Below are positions 1-6,301 of a DNA stretch of 16,092 nt, piece after piece. The notes below the pieces were generated by a model, which saw only the letters and a list, made by a program, of their open reading frames with translations, was not told the DNA's origin and made no database searches. A program made the translations under genes and the position numbers. The DNA is taken from assembly GCA_964354155.1 (NCBI GenBank), contig CAYGYG010000044.1, positions 1 through 16,092 on the forward strand, in the 5' to 3' direction. This DNA comes from CAYGYG01 sp964354155 (GTDB lineage: Bacteria; Hydrothermota; Tepidihabitantia; SM23-42; CAYGYG01). Numbering within the stretch: position 1 is the first letter of the stretch; each line of letters opens with the position of its first letter.

Positions 1-127
1 ATGCGTTCGGCGGCGAGGTTTGGTAGGAATTGGGAAATCGTGTTTCCGGGGCCCAGACACCCTCCGCGATACTGACGACAACGACCATCGCCAATACAAC
101 CGCTATGGTCTTCTCAATGGATCTCAT
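1..127 (-). CDS. Exported protein of unknown function, N-terminal fragment (cut by window edge)
   Basis: Reading leftward, an ATG at 127-125 follows a perfect AGGAGG ribosome binding site (138-133) with a 5-base gap. The 42 visible codons start MRSIEKTIAVV, run through a hydrophobic stretch (LAMVVVVSIAEG) and then reach WAPETRFPNSYQ. This is a classic Sec signal peptide, with likely cleavage after VWA at about residue 26. The mature part visible is only about 16 residues, so no family can be named. The neighbouring genes make an exported, possibly T9SS-sorted protein plausible, but that is inference. No clear -35/-10 pair is visible upstream. A perfect 10-base palindrome ATTTCGAAAT lies at 159-168. 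Confidence 0.75.
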   Translation of the reverse strand, partial: MRSIEKTIAVVLAMVVVVSIAEGVWAPETRFPNSYQTSPPNA

Positions 128-262
128 TTCTTCCTCCTAATTTTGGTTTTGGATTGCCATTTCGAAATAACTCATCTGATCGCATCTAGCCACTTGTGAG
201 TGATGGGTTACTGGCTCGCAGCCATGTTAGATCATTTTCCACCTCCTTGCCCAAGGGGCATC

Positions 263-327
263 GATTACAGTGATGTCGGCACAAAGTGCCGTAGATTACA
301 GTGATGGGACAGCCGATTACTGCGATG
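263..327. repeat. Three GATTACAGTGATG repeats flanking a small hairpin
   Basis: GATTACAGTGATG occurs at 263-275 and again at 294-306. A variant, GATTACTGCGATG, is at 315-327. Between the first two lies the perfect inverted repeat CGGCAC-AAA-GTGCCG (277-291). The same 13-mer, in the opposite orientation and again next to a 3-base-loop hairpin, occurs at 3587-3599 and 11252-11264. This is therefore a dispersed intergenic element of this genome. Confidence 0.7.
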
Positions 328-329
328 GT

Positions 330-365
330 AACGTTGAGAACGCTTGAAACGTTAGTAACGCTCAT
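330..365. repeat. 9-bp tandem repeat (AACGYT every 9 bases)
   Basis: AACGTT, AACGCT, AACGTT and AACGCT start at 330, 339, 348 and 357, exactly nine bases apart. A degenerate fifth unit (AACACC) starts at 366. The three bases between cores vary. It lies just downstream of the AraC stop codon in that gene's reading direction, beside the GATTACAGTGATG repeats. Regular iterated cores could be protein-binding sites or a degenerate minisatellite. Function is unknown. Confidence 0.65.
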
Positions 366-440
366 AACACCGTATCGAGACTGGGAAGTCTCTCCCACGA
401 TCCAGCCTTCGGCACCGTCCTTGCTCCTTACTTTAGGCAT

Positions 441-785
441 TTAGGAATGTAGGTGTTTGGCCGCTTGGCGGTTGCGCAGGTATTCCCGCGGCGAGAGGCC
501 CGTCTGGCGTTTGAAGGAACGGCATAACGAAGGATAGGTGGAAAACTTAAACGTCCGAAGGTCGAGGTTCTTCAGCTTCCGGCCATTGAAGCGTTTAAGG
601 GCGGATTTGATTGCCGCGAGCCGCAGTTCGTCCTTGTACGCACGGAATGATAACCCGTTCTCCGTCTTGAAACAGCGGCAGAACTGCCGGCGGCTCAGCT
701 TGCACTCCTCAGCCGCTTCATCCGCAGTTAGACGCCATATCCCCCCGGTTTTCTTACGCAGAATCTCCACCAACGACGATTGCAT
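441..785 (-). CDS. AraC-family HTH protein, DNA-binding domain only
   Basis: This is a 114-residue protein made of essentially one AraC-type DNA-binding domain with two helix-turn-helix units. The first covers about residues 18-60 (LTADEAAEECKLSRRQFCRCFK, then GLSFRAYKDELRL). The second covers about residues 73-103 (TYPSLCRSFKRQTGLSPREYLR), matching the family signature F(K)..G.SP..Y. AraC/XylS members usually carry an extra ligand-binding or oligomerisation domain of 150-200 residues, and none is present here. I chose ATG 785 over an in-frame TTG at 788 because the G-rich Shine-Dalgarno (GGGGGTG, about 797-791) sits about 6 bases before it. The protein is predicted to be a cytoplasmic transcription regulator. 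Targets are unknown; the adjacent exported propeller genes are candidates only by proximity. Its own promoter has a homopolymeric G tract. Confidence 0.88.
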   Translation of the reverse strand: MQSSLVEILRKKTGGIWRLTADEAAEECKLSRRQFCRCFKTENGLSFRAYKDELRLAAIKSALKRFNGRKLKNLDLRTFKFSTYPSLCRSFKRQTGLSPREYLRNRQAAKHLHS

Positions 786-905
786 CAACCACCCCCGAGA
801 TTAGCAATGAGCTTGAGCGGCAAGCAGTAGGCTCACATCACGGCTCACTTCAGACGAACACCTTACTCCTCGCAATCGGCTTGCGCTGCCACTGGTCCCT
901 GGGCA

Positions 906-932
906 ATTATATCCTACCCCCCCCCGTGGCAA
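906..932 (-). promoter_or_regulatory. Promoter of the AraC-type gene, with G9 tract in the spacer
   Basis: On the minus strand, TTGCCA (932-927) and a perfect TATAAT (911-906) are separated by 15 bases, nine of which are consecutive G (C917-C925 on the plus strand). The start of transcription would fall near 899, giving a leader of about 114 bases. Spacer length depends on the G count. One extra G would give the 16-bp spacing seen in the other good promoters of this window. Confidence 0.65.
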
Positions 933-983
933 GCGAAATTATTTACCACTTTGCGCCATCGCGATGGAACGGAATGGGAAAGC

Positions 984-1009
984 TGTTACCTGCTTACAGA
1001 GTTACAGAG
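984..1009. repeat. TGTTACCTGCTTRCAGA intergenic repeat with tandem TTACAGAG
   Basis: The 17-mer at 984-1000 recurs with one difference at 11111-11127, also in an intergenic gap. Here it runs into two adjacent copies of TTACAGAG (994-1001 and 1002-1009). Role unknown. Confidence 0.5.
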
Positions 1010-1034
1010 TGTTGATTTTCCAGTCCCGGGCAAC

Positions 1035-3404
1035 CTACCTAACCTTCACAATCCTGACCGGTTCGATACCGGGACCTTCAGGCTTCATGAAATACACCCC
1101 CGCCGCGAGCCCGACGCCGATCCGGTCACCGCGGTATATCCCCACCTGCCGGCCGGAGATGTCAAAGAGCGTGAAGCTCTCCTTCTCACGACCCGAGACG
1201 ACAGCTAAAGCAGCAAACGGATTCGGATGAATCCTTAACCTCATCGCTCGTTGCTCATTGCTCATTGCTTCTTCTCTCACGCCCACCATCGAATCCCTGA
1301 TCACTGATATGCTCGACCGGCAATAATTGGCGACATAGATACGATTCCGCAGGGGATTGTACGCAAACCCAATCGGATTATCGCCAACATCGATCGTTTT
1401 AATGACCTGGTTTGTCGCGCCGTTGATCACGGTTACATTGTCGCTCAGGCTATTGGCGCAGTAGACCTTGTTATTCATCGGATTGTAGACCAGGGCACAC
1501 GGATCGCTGCCGACCCCGACCGTCGCGATTACACTGTTGCTTGCACCGTCGATGATTGTCACGTCATTGCTCGTCCGATTGGTGCAGTACACTCTGTTAT
1601 TCACCGAATTGTACGCCAGCGCAAAAGGGTAAGCCCCGACGCCAACACTGGTTATCACGGTATCAGATCCGGCGTCGATTATCGCCACGTCGGCGCTTCG
1701 GGCATTGACACAATAGACTTTGTTGTTGACCGAGTTGTAGACCAGGTCCTGCGGGCTATCGCCGATAGCCATTCGCTTGATCACCGAGTCGGTCGCACCG
1801 TTGATGATCGCAACGTCGTCGCTCCAGTTGTCGGCGCAGTAGACCCTGTTGTTTACCGGGTTATAGACCAGGGCGCACGGGAAGAACCCTACTGAGATCG
1901 TCGTAATCACCGAATTGGTCGCGCCGTCGATCACGGTCACATTATGAGAGCCGAAATTGGCGCAGTAGATCTTGTTGTTCGTCGGATTGTAGGCGAACGA
2001 ATAGGGATCGTTCCCGATCGGCAGCGTGGTTATCACCTGATCGTTAACCCCGTTGATCACAGTCAATTCATTCCTGCCATTGCTGGCGCAATAGATCTTG
2101 TTGTTAGTCGAGTTATAGCCCAGGTCACTCGGGAAATCTCCAGCCGGGACATTGGCGATCACCGCGTTGGTCGAGCCATTGATCACGGTCACGCTGTCTC
2201 TAAAGAAGTTCGCCGAGTAGATCTTGTCGCCGACCGAGTTATAGATCAGAGCGGTCGGTCCGTTCCCGACCGTAACATTGGTGATGACTTGATTTGTCGC
2301 GCCGTTGATCACCGACACATCAGCGCTTGACCGGTCCGAACAGTAGATCTTGTTGTTGGTCGAATTGTAGACCAGGGCCGAGGGCCCGTCACCGACCGAG
2401 ATCGTTGCGAGAATCGCGTTGCTTGCTCCGTCGATCACACTCACACTATCATTGAAGGAGTTAGCCGTATAGACCCTGTTATTGCTCAAGTTATAAACCA
2501 GCGCCGACGGATAGGCGTTCGGCAGTGCAACCGTCGTAATGACACCGTTGGTCGCCCCATCGATAATGGTCACGTTACAGCTCCAGAAATTGCCGCAATA
2601 CATCTTGTTATTGGTCAGATTGTAAGCCAGGGCACGCGGGATATCGCCAACCGTTATTGTGGTAATCACCGAATTGGTCGCGCCGTCGATCACGGTCATA
2701 TTGTCGCTGATGTCATTCGTGCAGTAGACTTTATTATTGGTCGGATTATAGCCCAGCGCATAAGGGCCGTCACCGGCCGTCACCGTGGTGATGACCGCAT
2801 TGGTCGCGCCGTCGATAACAGTCACGTTGTCGCTTGACCTATTTGCACAATAGACCTTGTTGTTCGTGGGGTTATAGGTTAGAGCAAAAGGCTCGTCGCC
2901 CACGGAAATATTCGTGATCACTCCATTGGTTGCGCCGTCGATCACGGTTACATTGTCGCTCGTCCGGTTGGCACCATATACTTTGTTGTTGGTCGGATTA
3001 TAGACCAATGCATATGGTTCGCCGCCAACTGCAATGGTAGTGATGACTTGATTGTTTGCGCCGTTGATGACCGTTACATTACTACTTGAATAACTAGCAG
3101 AATATGCTTTGTTGCTGACCGAGTTCCAGCAAAGGGCCCAGACCCCCGGACCGGTCGGAATCCTCGCAATCTTCTGGTTTGTTGCGCCATTGATGGCAAT
3201 CACGCAGTTGCCCTGTTCGCCGCCAACATACACCGTGTTGTTGGTCGAGTTGTAGGCAAATGCCGTGGGAAACGCGACGCCACAGAGGGAATCAGGGAGA
3301 TGGATCGTCGTCTCCAGCCACTGGCCATAAGAGAGAGTAGCGAGTAGAAAGTAGAGAGAAACGAGAAAAAGAATCCTACCTGAACATCGAAATTTCCTTG
3401 TCAC
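1035..3404 (-). CDS. Exported YVTN-type beta-propeller protein with T9SS sorting domain
   Basis: The protein has 789 residues. The start is GTG 3404, supported by AAGGAGGTC (3416-3408) with AGGAGG 5 bases upstream of the codon. The signal peptide is residues 1-27 (hydrophobic core ILFLVSLYFLLATLS). Sixteen tandem units of about 42 residues cover roughly 46-702, each like PYALVYNPTNNKVYCAN followed by S.NVTVIDGATN.VI.TI.VG. This is the YVTN/YncE-like propeller blade. Sixteen blades is about twice a single 7- or 8-bladed ring, so two stacked propellers are plausible. Ten blades carry Cys directly after the KVY/RVY motif. A linker (about 703-723) leads to the T9SS type A domain (724-789: HPNPF, LFDISGRQVG, AGVYFMK, VRIVKVR). 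No catalytic residues are recognisable; a surface binding or adhesive role is inference. It has its own promoter at 3483-3510. Confidence 0.9.
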   Translation of the reverse strand: MTRKFRCSGRILFLVSLYFLLATLSYGQWLETTIHLPDSLCGVAFPTAFAYNSTNNTVYVGGEQGNCVIAINGATNQKIARIPTGPGVWALCWNSVSNKAYSASYSSSNVTVINGANNQVITTIAVGGEPYALVYNPTNNKVYGANRTSDNVTVIDGATNGVITNISVGDEPFALTYNPTNNKVYCANRSSDNVTVIDGATNAVITTVTAGDGPYALGYNPTNNKVYCTNDISDNMTVIDGATNSVITTITVGDIPRALAYNLTNNKMYCGNFWSCNVTIIDGATNGVITTVALPNAYPSALVYNLSNNRVYTANSFNDSVSVIDGASNAILATISVGDGPSALVYNSTNNKIYCSDRSSADVSVINGATNQVITNVTVGNGPTALIYNSVGDKIYSANFFRDSVTVINGSTNAVIANVPAGDFPSDLGYNSTNNKIYCASNGRNELTVINGVNDQVITTLPIGNDPYSFAYNPTNNKIYCANFGSHNVTVIDGATNSVITTISVGFFPCALVYNPVNNRVYCADNWSDDVAIINGATDSVIKRMAIGDSPQDLVYNSVNNKVYCVNARSADVAIIDAGSDTVITSVGVGAYPFALAYNSVNNRVYCTNRTSNDVTIIDGASNSVIATVGVGSDPCALVYNPMNNKVYCANSLSDNVTVINGATNQVIKTIDVGDNPIGFAYNPLRNRIYVANYCRSSISVIRDSMVGVREEAMSNEQRAMRLRIHPNPFAALAVVSGREKESFTLFDISGRQVGIYRGDRIGVGLAAGVYFMKPEGPGIEPVRIVKVR
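1240..1269. repeat. Short degenerate repeat coding the linker before the sorting domain
   Basis: CTCATCGCTC, GTTGCTCATT and GCTCATTGCT form an imperfect 9-10 base repeat. Read leftward it codes the linker EAMSNEQRAMR between propeller and T9SS domain. Comparable degenerate repeats sit at domain joints of two other genes here (3811-3843, 8086-8112). Confidence 0.55.
1299..3269 (-). repeat. Sixteen tandem ~126-bp repeats (YVTN blades)
   Basis: The coding repeat unit is 42 codons. Blade starts can be read from the recurring P..L.YN motif. Units are similar but not identical at DNA level. For example, blades 3-5 share long runs coding NPTNNKVY and NVTVIDGATN. This is protein-level repetition, not a CRISPR or satellite array. 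Confidence 0.85.
3333..3365. repeat. GAGTAG/GTAGAGAG-type short repeat inside the signal-peptide coding region
   Basis: GAGAGTAGCGAGTAG, AAAGTAGAGAG and AAACGAG form a degenerate purine-rich repeat. Read leftward it encodes the hydrophobic core of the YVTN protein's signal peptide. A near match, AGAGAGTAGCAAGTAGCGAG, is intergenic at 15318-15337. Confidence 0.55.
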
Positions 3405-3482
3405 AACGACCTCCTTGGCGAGTCTATTTACTTTGTGCCCAAATTTCCGTGAAAACTCAAGAAATCCAGCCTCTCCCCTGAT

Positions 3483-3510
3483 ATTCTAATCACCCATGCA
3501 GCTTCGTCAA
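3483..3510 (-). promoter_or_regulatory. Promoter of the YVTN propeller gene
   Basis: On the minus strand, TTGACG (3510-3505) and TAGAAT (3488-3483) are separated by 16 bases. Each box has one mismatch to the sigma70 consensus. The leader would be about 70 bases, ending in a strong AAGGAGG. This suggests the YVTN gene is transcribed separately from the upstream 3608-4801 gene. Confidence 0.6.
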
Positions 3511-3586
3511 CGGCGAATGGGACCAGATTTATTCTCCAGTTCAAATCTTGCGCCCCGGCGCCAATCGCCGTAATCGGACGATGTCT

Positions 3587-3616
3587 CATCACTGTAATCG
3601 TGCGCTCTTAGCGCAC
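3587..3616. repeat. CATCACTGTAATC plus hairpin, overlapping a stop codon
   Basis: CATCACTGTAATC (3587-3599) is the reverse complement of the repeat at 263 and 294. It abuts the 7-bp inverted repeat GTGCGCT-CTT-AGCGCAC (3600-3616). The TAA stop of the leftward propeller gene (3610-3608) lies within the hairpin. There is no U-tract, so a rho-independent terminator is not supported. Confidence 0.65.
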
Positions 3617-4801
3617 CTTCACAATCCTCACCGGTTTGAGGTCGGGATCTTCAGACTTGATGAAATAGACACCAGCGCTCAAGCCAAGCCCAATTCGGTC
3701 GCCGCGGTAAATTCCAACCCTGCTTCCAGCAATGTCATACACCCCGAACGTCTCGTACTCATGACCCGCAACCACCGCAAAGTTGGCAAACGGATTCGGT
3801 CTTATACTGAATCTTTGATTTTTGACATTTGATTTTTGATTTGCCTCTTCTATCCACACCCCGCCATCCATAGTCTTGAGAATGGTGCCATTCCACCCCA
3901 CGGCATACCCGGTTAGAGCATCCACGGGGAAGTAGACAGAGTAAAGATTTTGGGTTGTGCCCGAGGTCTGGCGGACCCAGTTCGCTCCCCCATCTGTCGT
4001 CCTGAGAATGGTGCCACTCACCCCCACGGCATATCCGGTTAAGGCATCCGAGGGGAAATGGACGGAGAGAAGGTGATTGGTTGTGCCCGAGGTCTGGGTG
4101 ACCCAGTTTGCTCCCCCATTCGTGGTGTTCCTGATCATGCCATTCCCTCCCACGACATACCCGGTTAAGGCATCCAAAGGGAAATGGACGGAGTAAAAAG
4201 GATTGCTTGTGCCCGGGGGCAAGATGACCCAGTTTGCTCCCCCATTCGTGGTCTTCAGGACCGTACCATTCCCTCCCGCAACATACCCGGTTAGAGCATC
4301 CAAGGGGAAATGGACGGAGACAAGGTAATTGGTTGTGCCCGAGGTCTGGGAGACCCAGTCTGCTCCCCCATTCGTGGTCTTCAGGATCGTGCCGATGTCT
4401 CCCACGGCATACCCGGTTGAGACATCCACAGGGAAATGGACGGAGTTTAGAGGATTGCTTGTGCCCGAGGTCAGGGTGACCCAGGCCGCTCCCCCGTTCG
4501 TGGTCTTCCGGATCGTGCCCCCAGCTCCCACGACATACCCGGTTGAGACATCTACAGGGAAATGGATGGAGTAAAGAGTATTGGGTGTACCCGAGATTAG
4601 GCCGAACCAGCCCGTTCCTCCATTCGTGGTCTTCCGGATGGTGCCGTTATCCCCCACGGCATATCCGGTTAAGGCATCCGAGGGGAAATGGACGGAGTTA
4701 AGCCTATTGGCTGTGCCCGAGGTCTGGCTGACCCAGCGGGCCCAAACCAAGCAAGGCAACATGAAGAGTCCGGCGACAAAGAACAGAGCCCTTCTTTTCA
4801 T
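3608..4801 (-). CDS. Exported Ycf48/BNR-like 7-blade propeller with T9SS sorting domain
   Basis: The protein has 397 residues. ATG 4801 is preceded by GGAGG (4810-4806) at a 4-base gap. The signal peptide is residues 1-21 (LFFVAGLFMLPCLVWA). Seven tandem 42-residue units follow (about 23-316), each like WVSQTSGT.N.L.SVHFP followed by D.LTGYAVG.NGTI.KTTNGG. The WAVG.GTI..T.DGG pattern is that of the Ycf48/photosystem-stability and BNR/Asp-box propeller superfamily. Seven units would close one ring. The T9SS type A domain is residues 333-397 (RPNPF, VYDIAGSRVG, AGVYFIK, VRIVKVR). Its last 9 residues, PVRIVKVR preceded by K, closely match the YVTN neighbour, and both share GIYRGDRIG, so the two sorting domains are close relatives. 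A photosynthetic role is not implied. It probably shares a transcript with 4871-5863, whose stop codon is 69 bases upstream with no promoter visible between them. Confidence 0.9.
   Translation of the reverse strand: MKRRALFFVAGLFMLPCLVWARWVSQTSGTANRLNSVHFPSDALTGYAVGDNGTIRKTTNGGTGWFGLISGTPNTLYSIHFPVDVSTGYVVGAGGTIRKTTNGGAAWVTLTSGTSNPLNSVHFPVDVSTGYAVGDIGTILKTTNGGADWVSQTSGTTNYLVSVHFPLDALTGYVAGGNGTVLKTTNGGANWVILPPGTSNPFYSVHFPLDALTGYVVGGNGMIRNTTNGGANWVTQTSGTTNHLLSVHFPSDALTGYAVGVSGTILRTTDGGANWVRQTSGTTQNLYSVYFPVDALTGYAVGWNGTILKTMDGGVWIEEANQKSNVKNQRFSIRPNPFANFAVVAGHEYETFGVYDIAGSRVGIYRGDRIGLGLSAGVYFIKSEDPDLKPVRIVKVR
3811..3843. repeat. ATTTTTGA-type short repeat coding the linker before the sorting domain
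   Basis: ATCTTTGATTTTTGACATTT followed by GATTTTTGATTTG reads leftward as repeated CAAAAATCAAA and CAAATGTC units. It encodes the linker ANQKSNVKNQRFS between the last propeller blade and the T9SS domain. A similar repeat (ATGTCAAATGCC, AAATATCAAATG) lies inside the sorting domain of SBBP A at 8086-8112. Confidence 0.55.
3857..4735 (-). repeat. Seven tandem 126-bp repeats (Ycf48/BNR-like blades)
   Basis: Seven units of 42 codons are clearly related at DNA level. For example, the plus-strand strings GGGGAAATGGACGGAG and CCCCCATTCGTGGTCTTC recur with few changes. The similarity suggests recent amplification or homogenisation of blades. Confidence 0.85.
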
Positions 4802-4820
4802 AGAACCTCCACGGCGATTC

Positions 4821-4866
4821 GGGGTCAGGCCCCCTCAAAACGGGCTAAACTGAAAAATAGAAATAA
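4821..4866. repeat. Intergenic TTATTTCTATTTT and GCCTGACCCC motifs
   Basis: On the minus strand, TTATTTCTATTTT (4866-4854) and GCCTGACCCC (4830-4821) lie in the 69-base gap between two propeller-region genes. The same pair occurs at 5975-5999 and, as TTTCTATTTTGTAGCC then CGACCCC, at 15285-15307. Confidence 0.5.
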
Positions 4867-4870
4867 CTCA

Positions 4871-5863
4871 TCACTCCAGCACCACGACTTTCTTCGTGAC
4901 CGCCGCAGCGCTTGCCTTCAACCGCAAGAAATATACTCCGGGTGCTAATGCCCGGCCCTGCGCGTCTTTCAAATCCCACTGGATTCTCTGTTGTCCACAT
5001 CCTATCCGGGTTTCAAACAAGCAAGTCAACCATCGGCCGCTGGCATCAAAGACATCGAGTTTGATGCGGCCGTTTTCTTTTGAATCAAGGCAGATCTCAA
5101 GCCTGCTTCGAGCTGGCTGTGGCTTAACCGAAATTAGCGGGCCTCGGTTCCTCAAGTACGGATTTACAGGTTCCTCAACCGAGACCCCCGCGAGCTCAAG
5201 CGTAAACATCTCGCACATGGTCGTCCAAATAGTAAAGGGAAATCCAGGATATTCCTCCGAATAGCTTTCACGCCATACATATAGCCAGATCTGACCGGTC
5301 AGAAGAGACTCCAAAGTCGCGGGTGCGAAGAAGACCGAACCGGTATCAACTATCTGCCAATACAGGGAATTGACGGTATCACTCAGTTGGATATAGACCG
5401 TATCGCCCCGCGGTTGCCAGGCCACCCTCAACCCTTGAGACTTGATCACGGTATCGTCGGGCGCAGGCGTAGTTACTGAGACATTTGGTCCGGCGGACGT
5501 CACCCTTACGGTGCAGCAAGGTACATTGGCCGACCCGGTTACTCGAAAGGCATAGGGATGGCTTGCCTGGTAGCGAAAGCCCTGGCTGTATTCCAGCCAG
5601 TACTGACCATTGTCCCAGGGGATTTGCTGGTTGTCCAGAAAGGCGTCCCCAGCATTGAGGGGGTTCCCTGCCGAATCAAAGTAAGCCCAGGTATAATCAG
5701 AATTCACAGTATCTCTAACCAGCCGCTCCCTGAACCCAACAATGTCTAGATAAGCGTACTCAGGCATAAAGGGTTTTTCAAATCTGTGGAAGAACCGTAC
5801 TTTACCGGGTGTCCCTCCCCAGATGGTTGCGCACAATCCAACGAAAAGCATCACGTATTTCAT
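4871..5863 (-). CDS. Exported T9SS-sorted protein of unknown function
   Basis: The protein has 330 residues. ATG 5863 follows GGAGG (5872-5868) at a 4-base gap. A short signal peptide (MKYVMLFVGLCATIWG, cleavage near residue 16-17) is followed by about 215 residues that I do not recognise. They are rich in aromatic residues and beta-type patterns (AYLDIVGF, YTWAYFDSAGNP, QYWLEYSQGF), with a CC pair near residue 115. The C-terminal 80-90 residues are a FlgD-Ig-like/T9SS type A domain: SVKPQPARS, LDVFDASGRWL, IQWDLKDAQGRALAPGVYFLRL, TKKVVVLE. The WD..D..GR..APGVYF form is the FlgD-like version also seen in SBBP A. It is the first gene of the leftward pair with 3608-4801. The function of the mature region is unknown; a binding or structural surface role is only inferred from company. 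Confidence 0.85.
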   Translation of the reverse strand: MKYVMLFVGLCATIWGGTPGKVRFFHRFEKPFMPEYAYLDIVGFRERLVRDTVNSDYTWAYFDSAGNPLNAGDAFLDNQQIPWDNGQYWLEYSQGFRYQASHPYAFRVTGSANVPCCTVRVTSAGPNVSVTTPAPDDTVIKSQGLRVAWQPRGDTVYIQLSDTVNSLYWQIVDTGSVFFAPATLESLLTGQIWLYVWRESYSEEYPGFPFTIWTTMCEMFTLELAGVSVEEPVNPYLRNRGPLISVKPQPARSRLEICLDSKENGRIKLDVFDASGRWLTCLFETRIGCGQQRIQWDLKDAQGRALAPGVYFLRLKASAAAVTKKVVVLE

Positions 5864-5896
5864 AATACCTCCAGTGCAATCTGCCCTAACCTTAAC

Positions 5897-5925
5897 ACCT
5901 TAACCCTTTTCACGTTCTTTGTCAA
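5897..5925 (-). promoter_or_regulatory. Possible promoter of the 4871-5863 / 3608-4801 pair
   Basis: On the minus strand a perfect TTGACA (5925-5920) is followed after 17 bases by TAAGGT (5902-5897). This -10 matches only the strongest positions. The -10 region is a direct repeat of GTTAAGGT (about 5904-5887). It is weaker than the other promoters listed. Confidence 0.4.
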
Positions 5926-5974
5926 GGATTTTCCGCGGCCGACGGAGAATTAGAGGGTTCCATGCATCTAGCGT

Positions 5975-6024
5975 TATTTCTATTTTGTAGCCTGACTCCA
6001 GCTTCGACTCTAACGGGGTAAATC
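5975..6024. repeat. Composite intergenic repeats TTATTTCTATTTTGTAGCC and CTAACGGGGTAAATC
   Basis: TTATTTCTATTTTGTAGCC with TGACTCC (5975-5999) matches 15285-15307 with two differences after the first 16 bases. CTAACGGGGTAAATC (6010-6024) recurs exactly at 11207-11221, with one change at 11065-11079. In reverse complement, similar ends bound the foldback element inside SBBP C. They lie in the divergent gap just upstream of the hicBA promoter module. Confidence 0.6.
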
Positions 6025-6026
6025 AA

Positions 6027-6041
6027 CGGCGCCTTGCGCCG
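6027..6041. promoter_or_regulatory. Inverted repeat upstream of the hicBA promoter
   Basis: CGGCGC-CTT-GCGCCG is a perfect 6-bp dyad ending 11 bases before the -35 box. Equivalent dyads with changed but still complementary arms lie 11 and 10 bases before the -35 boxes of SBBP A (6572-6584) and SBBP B (11267-11281). It is a candidate regulator-binding site. Confidence 0.55.
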
Positions 6042-6052
6042 AAATCAACCTC

Positions 6053-6080
6053 TTGACGCCGCTTCAAATGCGGCTATAAT
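6053..6080 (+). promoter_or_regulatory. hicBA promoter, leaderless
   Basis: TTGACG (6053-6058) and a perfect TATAAT (6075-6080) are separated by 16 bases. The spacer itself contains an arm pair, CCGC...GCGG. Transcription should begin about 7-9 bases after the -10, at 6087-6089, which is the A of the ATG at 6089. The message is therefore predicted to be leaderless. Confidence 0.75.
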
Positions 6081-6088
6081 CAGTGCAC

Positions 6089-6298
6089 ATGAAGAACCTC
6101 ACCGCAATTATCCGAAAAGGAGAGAAATTCTACATCGCCGAGTGTTTGGAAATCGATGTCGTCACGCAGGGGAAGACGATCGATGAAGCCCTGGCCAACT
6201 TGAAAGAAGCAGTGCACCTATATTTTGAAAACGAAGACACCAAAGATCTGCCGCTCTCTTCGGAACCGCCCATTGCCGTACCGATTATCATCGATTAG
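6089..6298 (+). CDS. hicB: HicB-like antitoxin, short form
   Basis: The protein has 69 residues. The sequence KNLTAIIRKGEKFYIAECLEID, then VVTQGKTIDEALANLKEAV and a PI.VPIIID tail, is the HicB partial RNase H-like fold (UPF0150), including the ECLE...TQG.T..EA..N..EA signature. Full-length HicB proteins often carry an extra HTH or ribbon-helix-helix DNA-binding segment, and none follows here. The role is to bind and neutralise the HicA toxin encoded immediately downstream. I chose ATG 6089 over the in-frame GTG at 6083 because the GTG lies only 2 bases after the -10 box, upstream of any plausible transcript start. Without a DNA-binding domain, autoregulation by this protein alone looks unlikely. 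Confidence 0.88.
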   Translation: MKNLTAIIRKGEKFYIAECLEIDVVTQGKTIDEALANLKEAVHLYFENEDTKDLPLSSEPPIAVPIIID

Positions 6299-6301
6299 TT
6301 G

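Larger units (their letters stand above)
128..442. other. Repeat-rich gap without a convincing gene
   Basis: This stretch holds the ribosome binding site of the leftward gene at 127, the palindrome ATTTCGAAAT (159-168), three GATTACAGTGATG-type repeats around a small hairpin (263-327), and a 9-bp tandem repeat (330-365). A leftward 84-codon open frame (440-186) starts at an ATG directly abutting the AraC stop codon. Its peptide is largely translated repeat sequence and shows no family resemblance, so I do not call it a gene. The sequence AAATAACTCATC (166-177) recurs at 4862-4873. Confidence 0.6.

Noticed and set aside
186..440. Leftward 84-codon open frame abutting the AraC stop codon
   Set aside because: It is mostly translated dispersed repeats (GATTACAGTGATG family, 9-bp array), has no ribosome binding site and no recognisable family.
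1944..2330. Rightward open frame inside the YVTN gene
   Set aside because: It is an antisense shadow of the 126-bp coding repeats; its own peptide repeat simply mirrors them.
3600..3616. Hairpin at a stop codon as an intrinsic terminator
   Set aside because: No U-tract follows on the transcribed strand, and the same hairpin family occurs upstream of promoters.
1299..4735. Regular ~126-bp periodicity resembling a large repeat array or CRISPR
   Set aside because: The periodicity is exactly 42 codons of propeller blades in two open genes; there are no unique spacers.
6083..6088. GTG start for hicB
   Set aside because: It is 2 bases after the -10 box and so would not be on the transcript.
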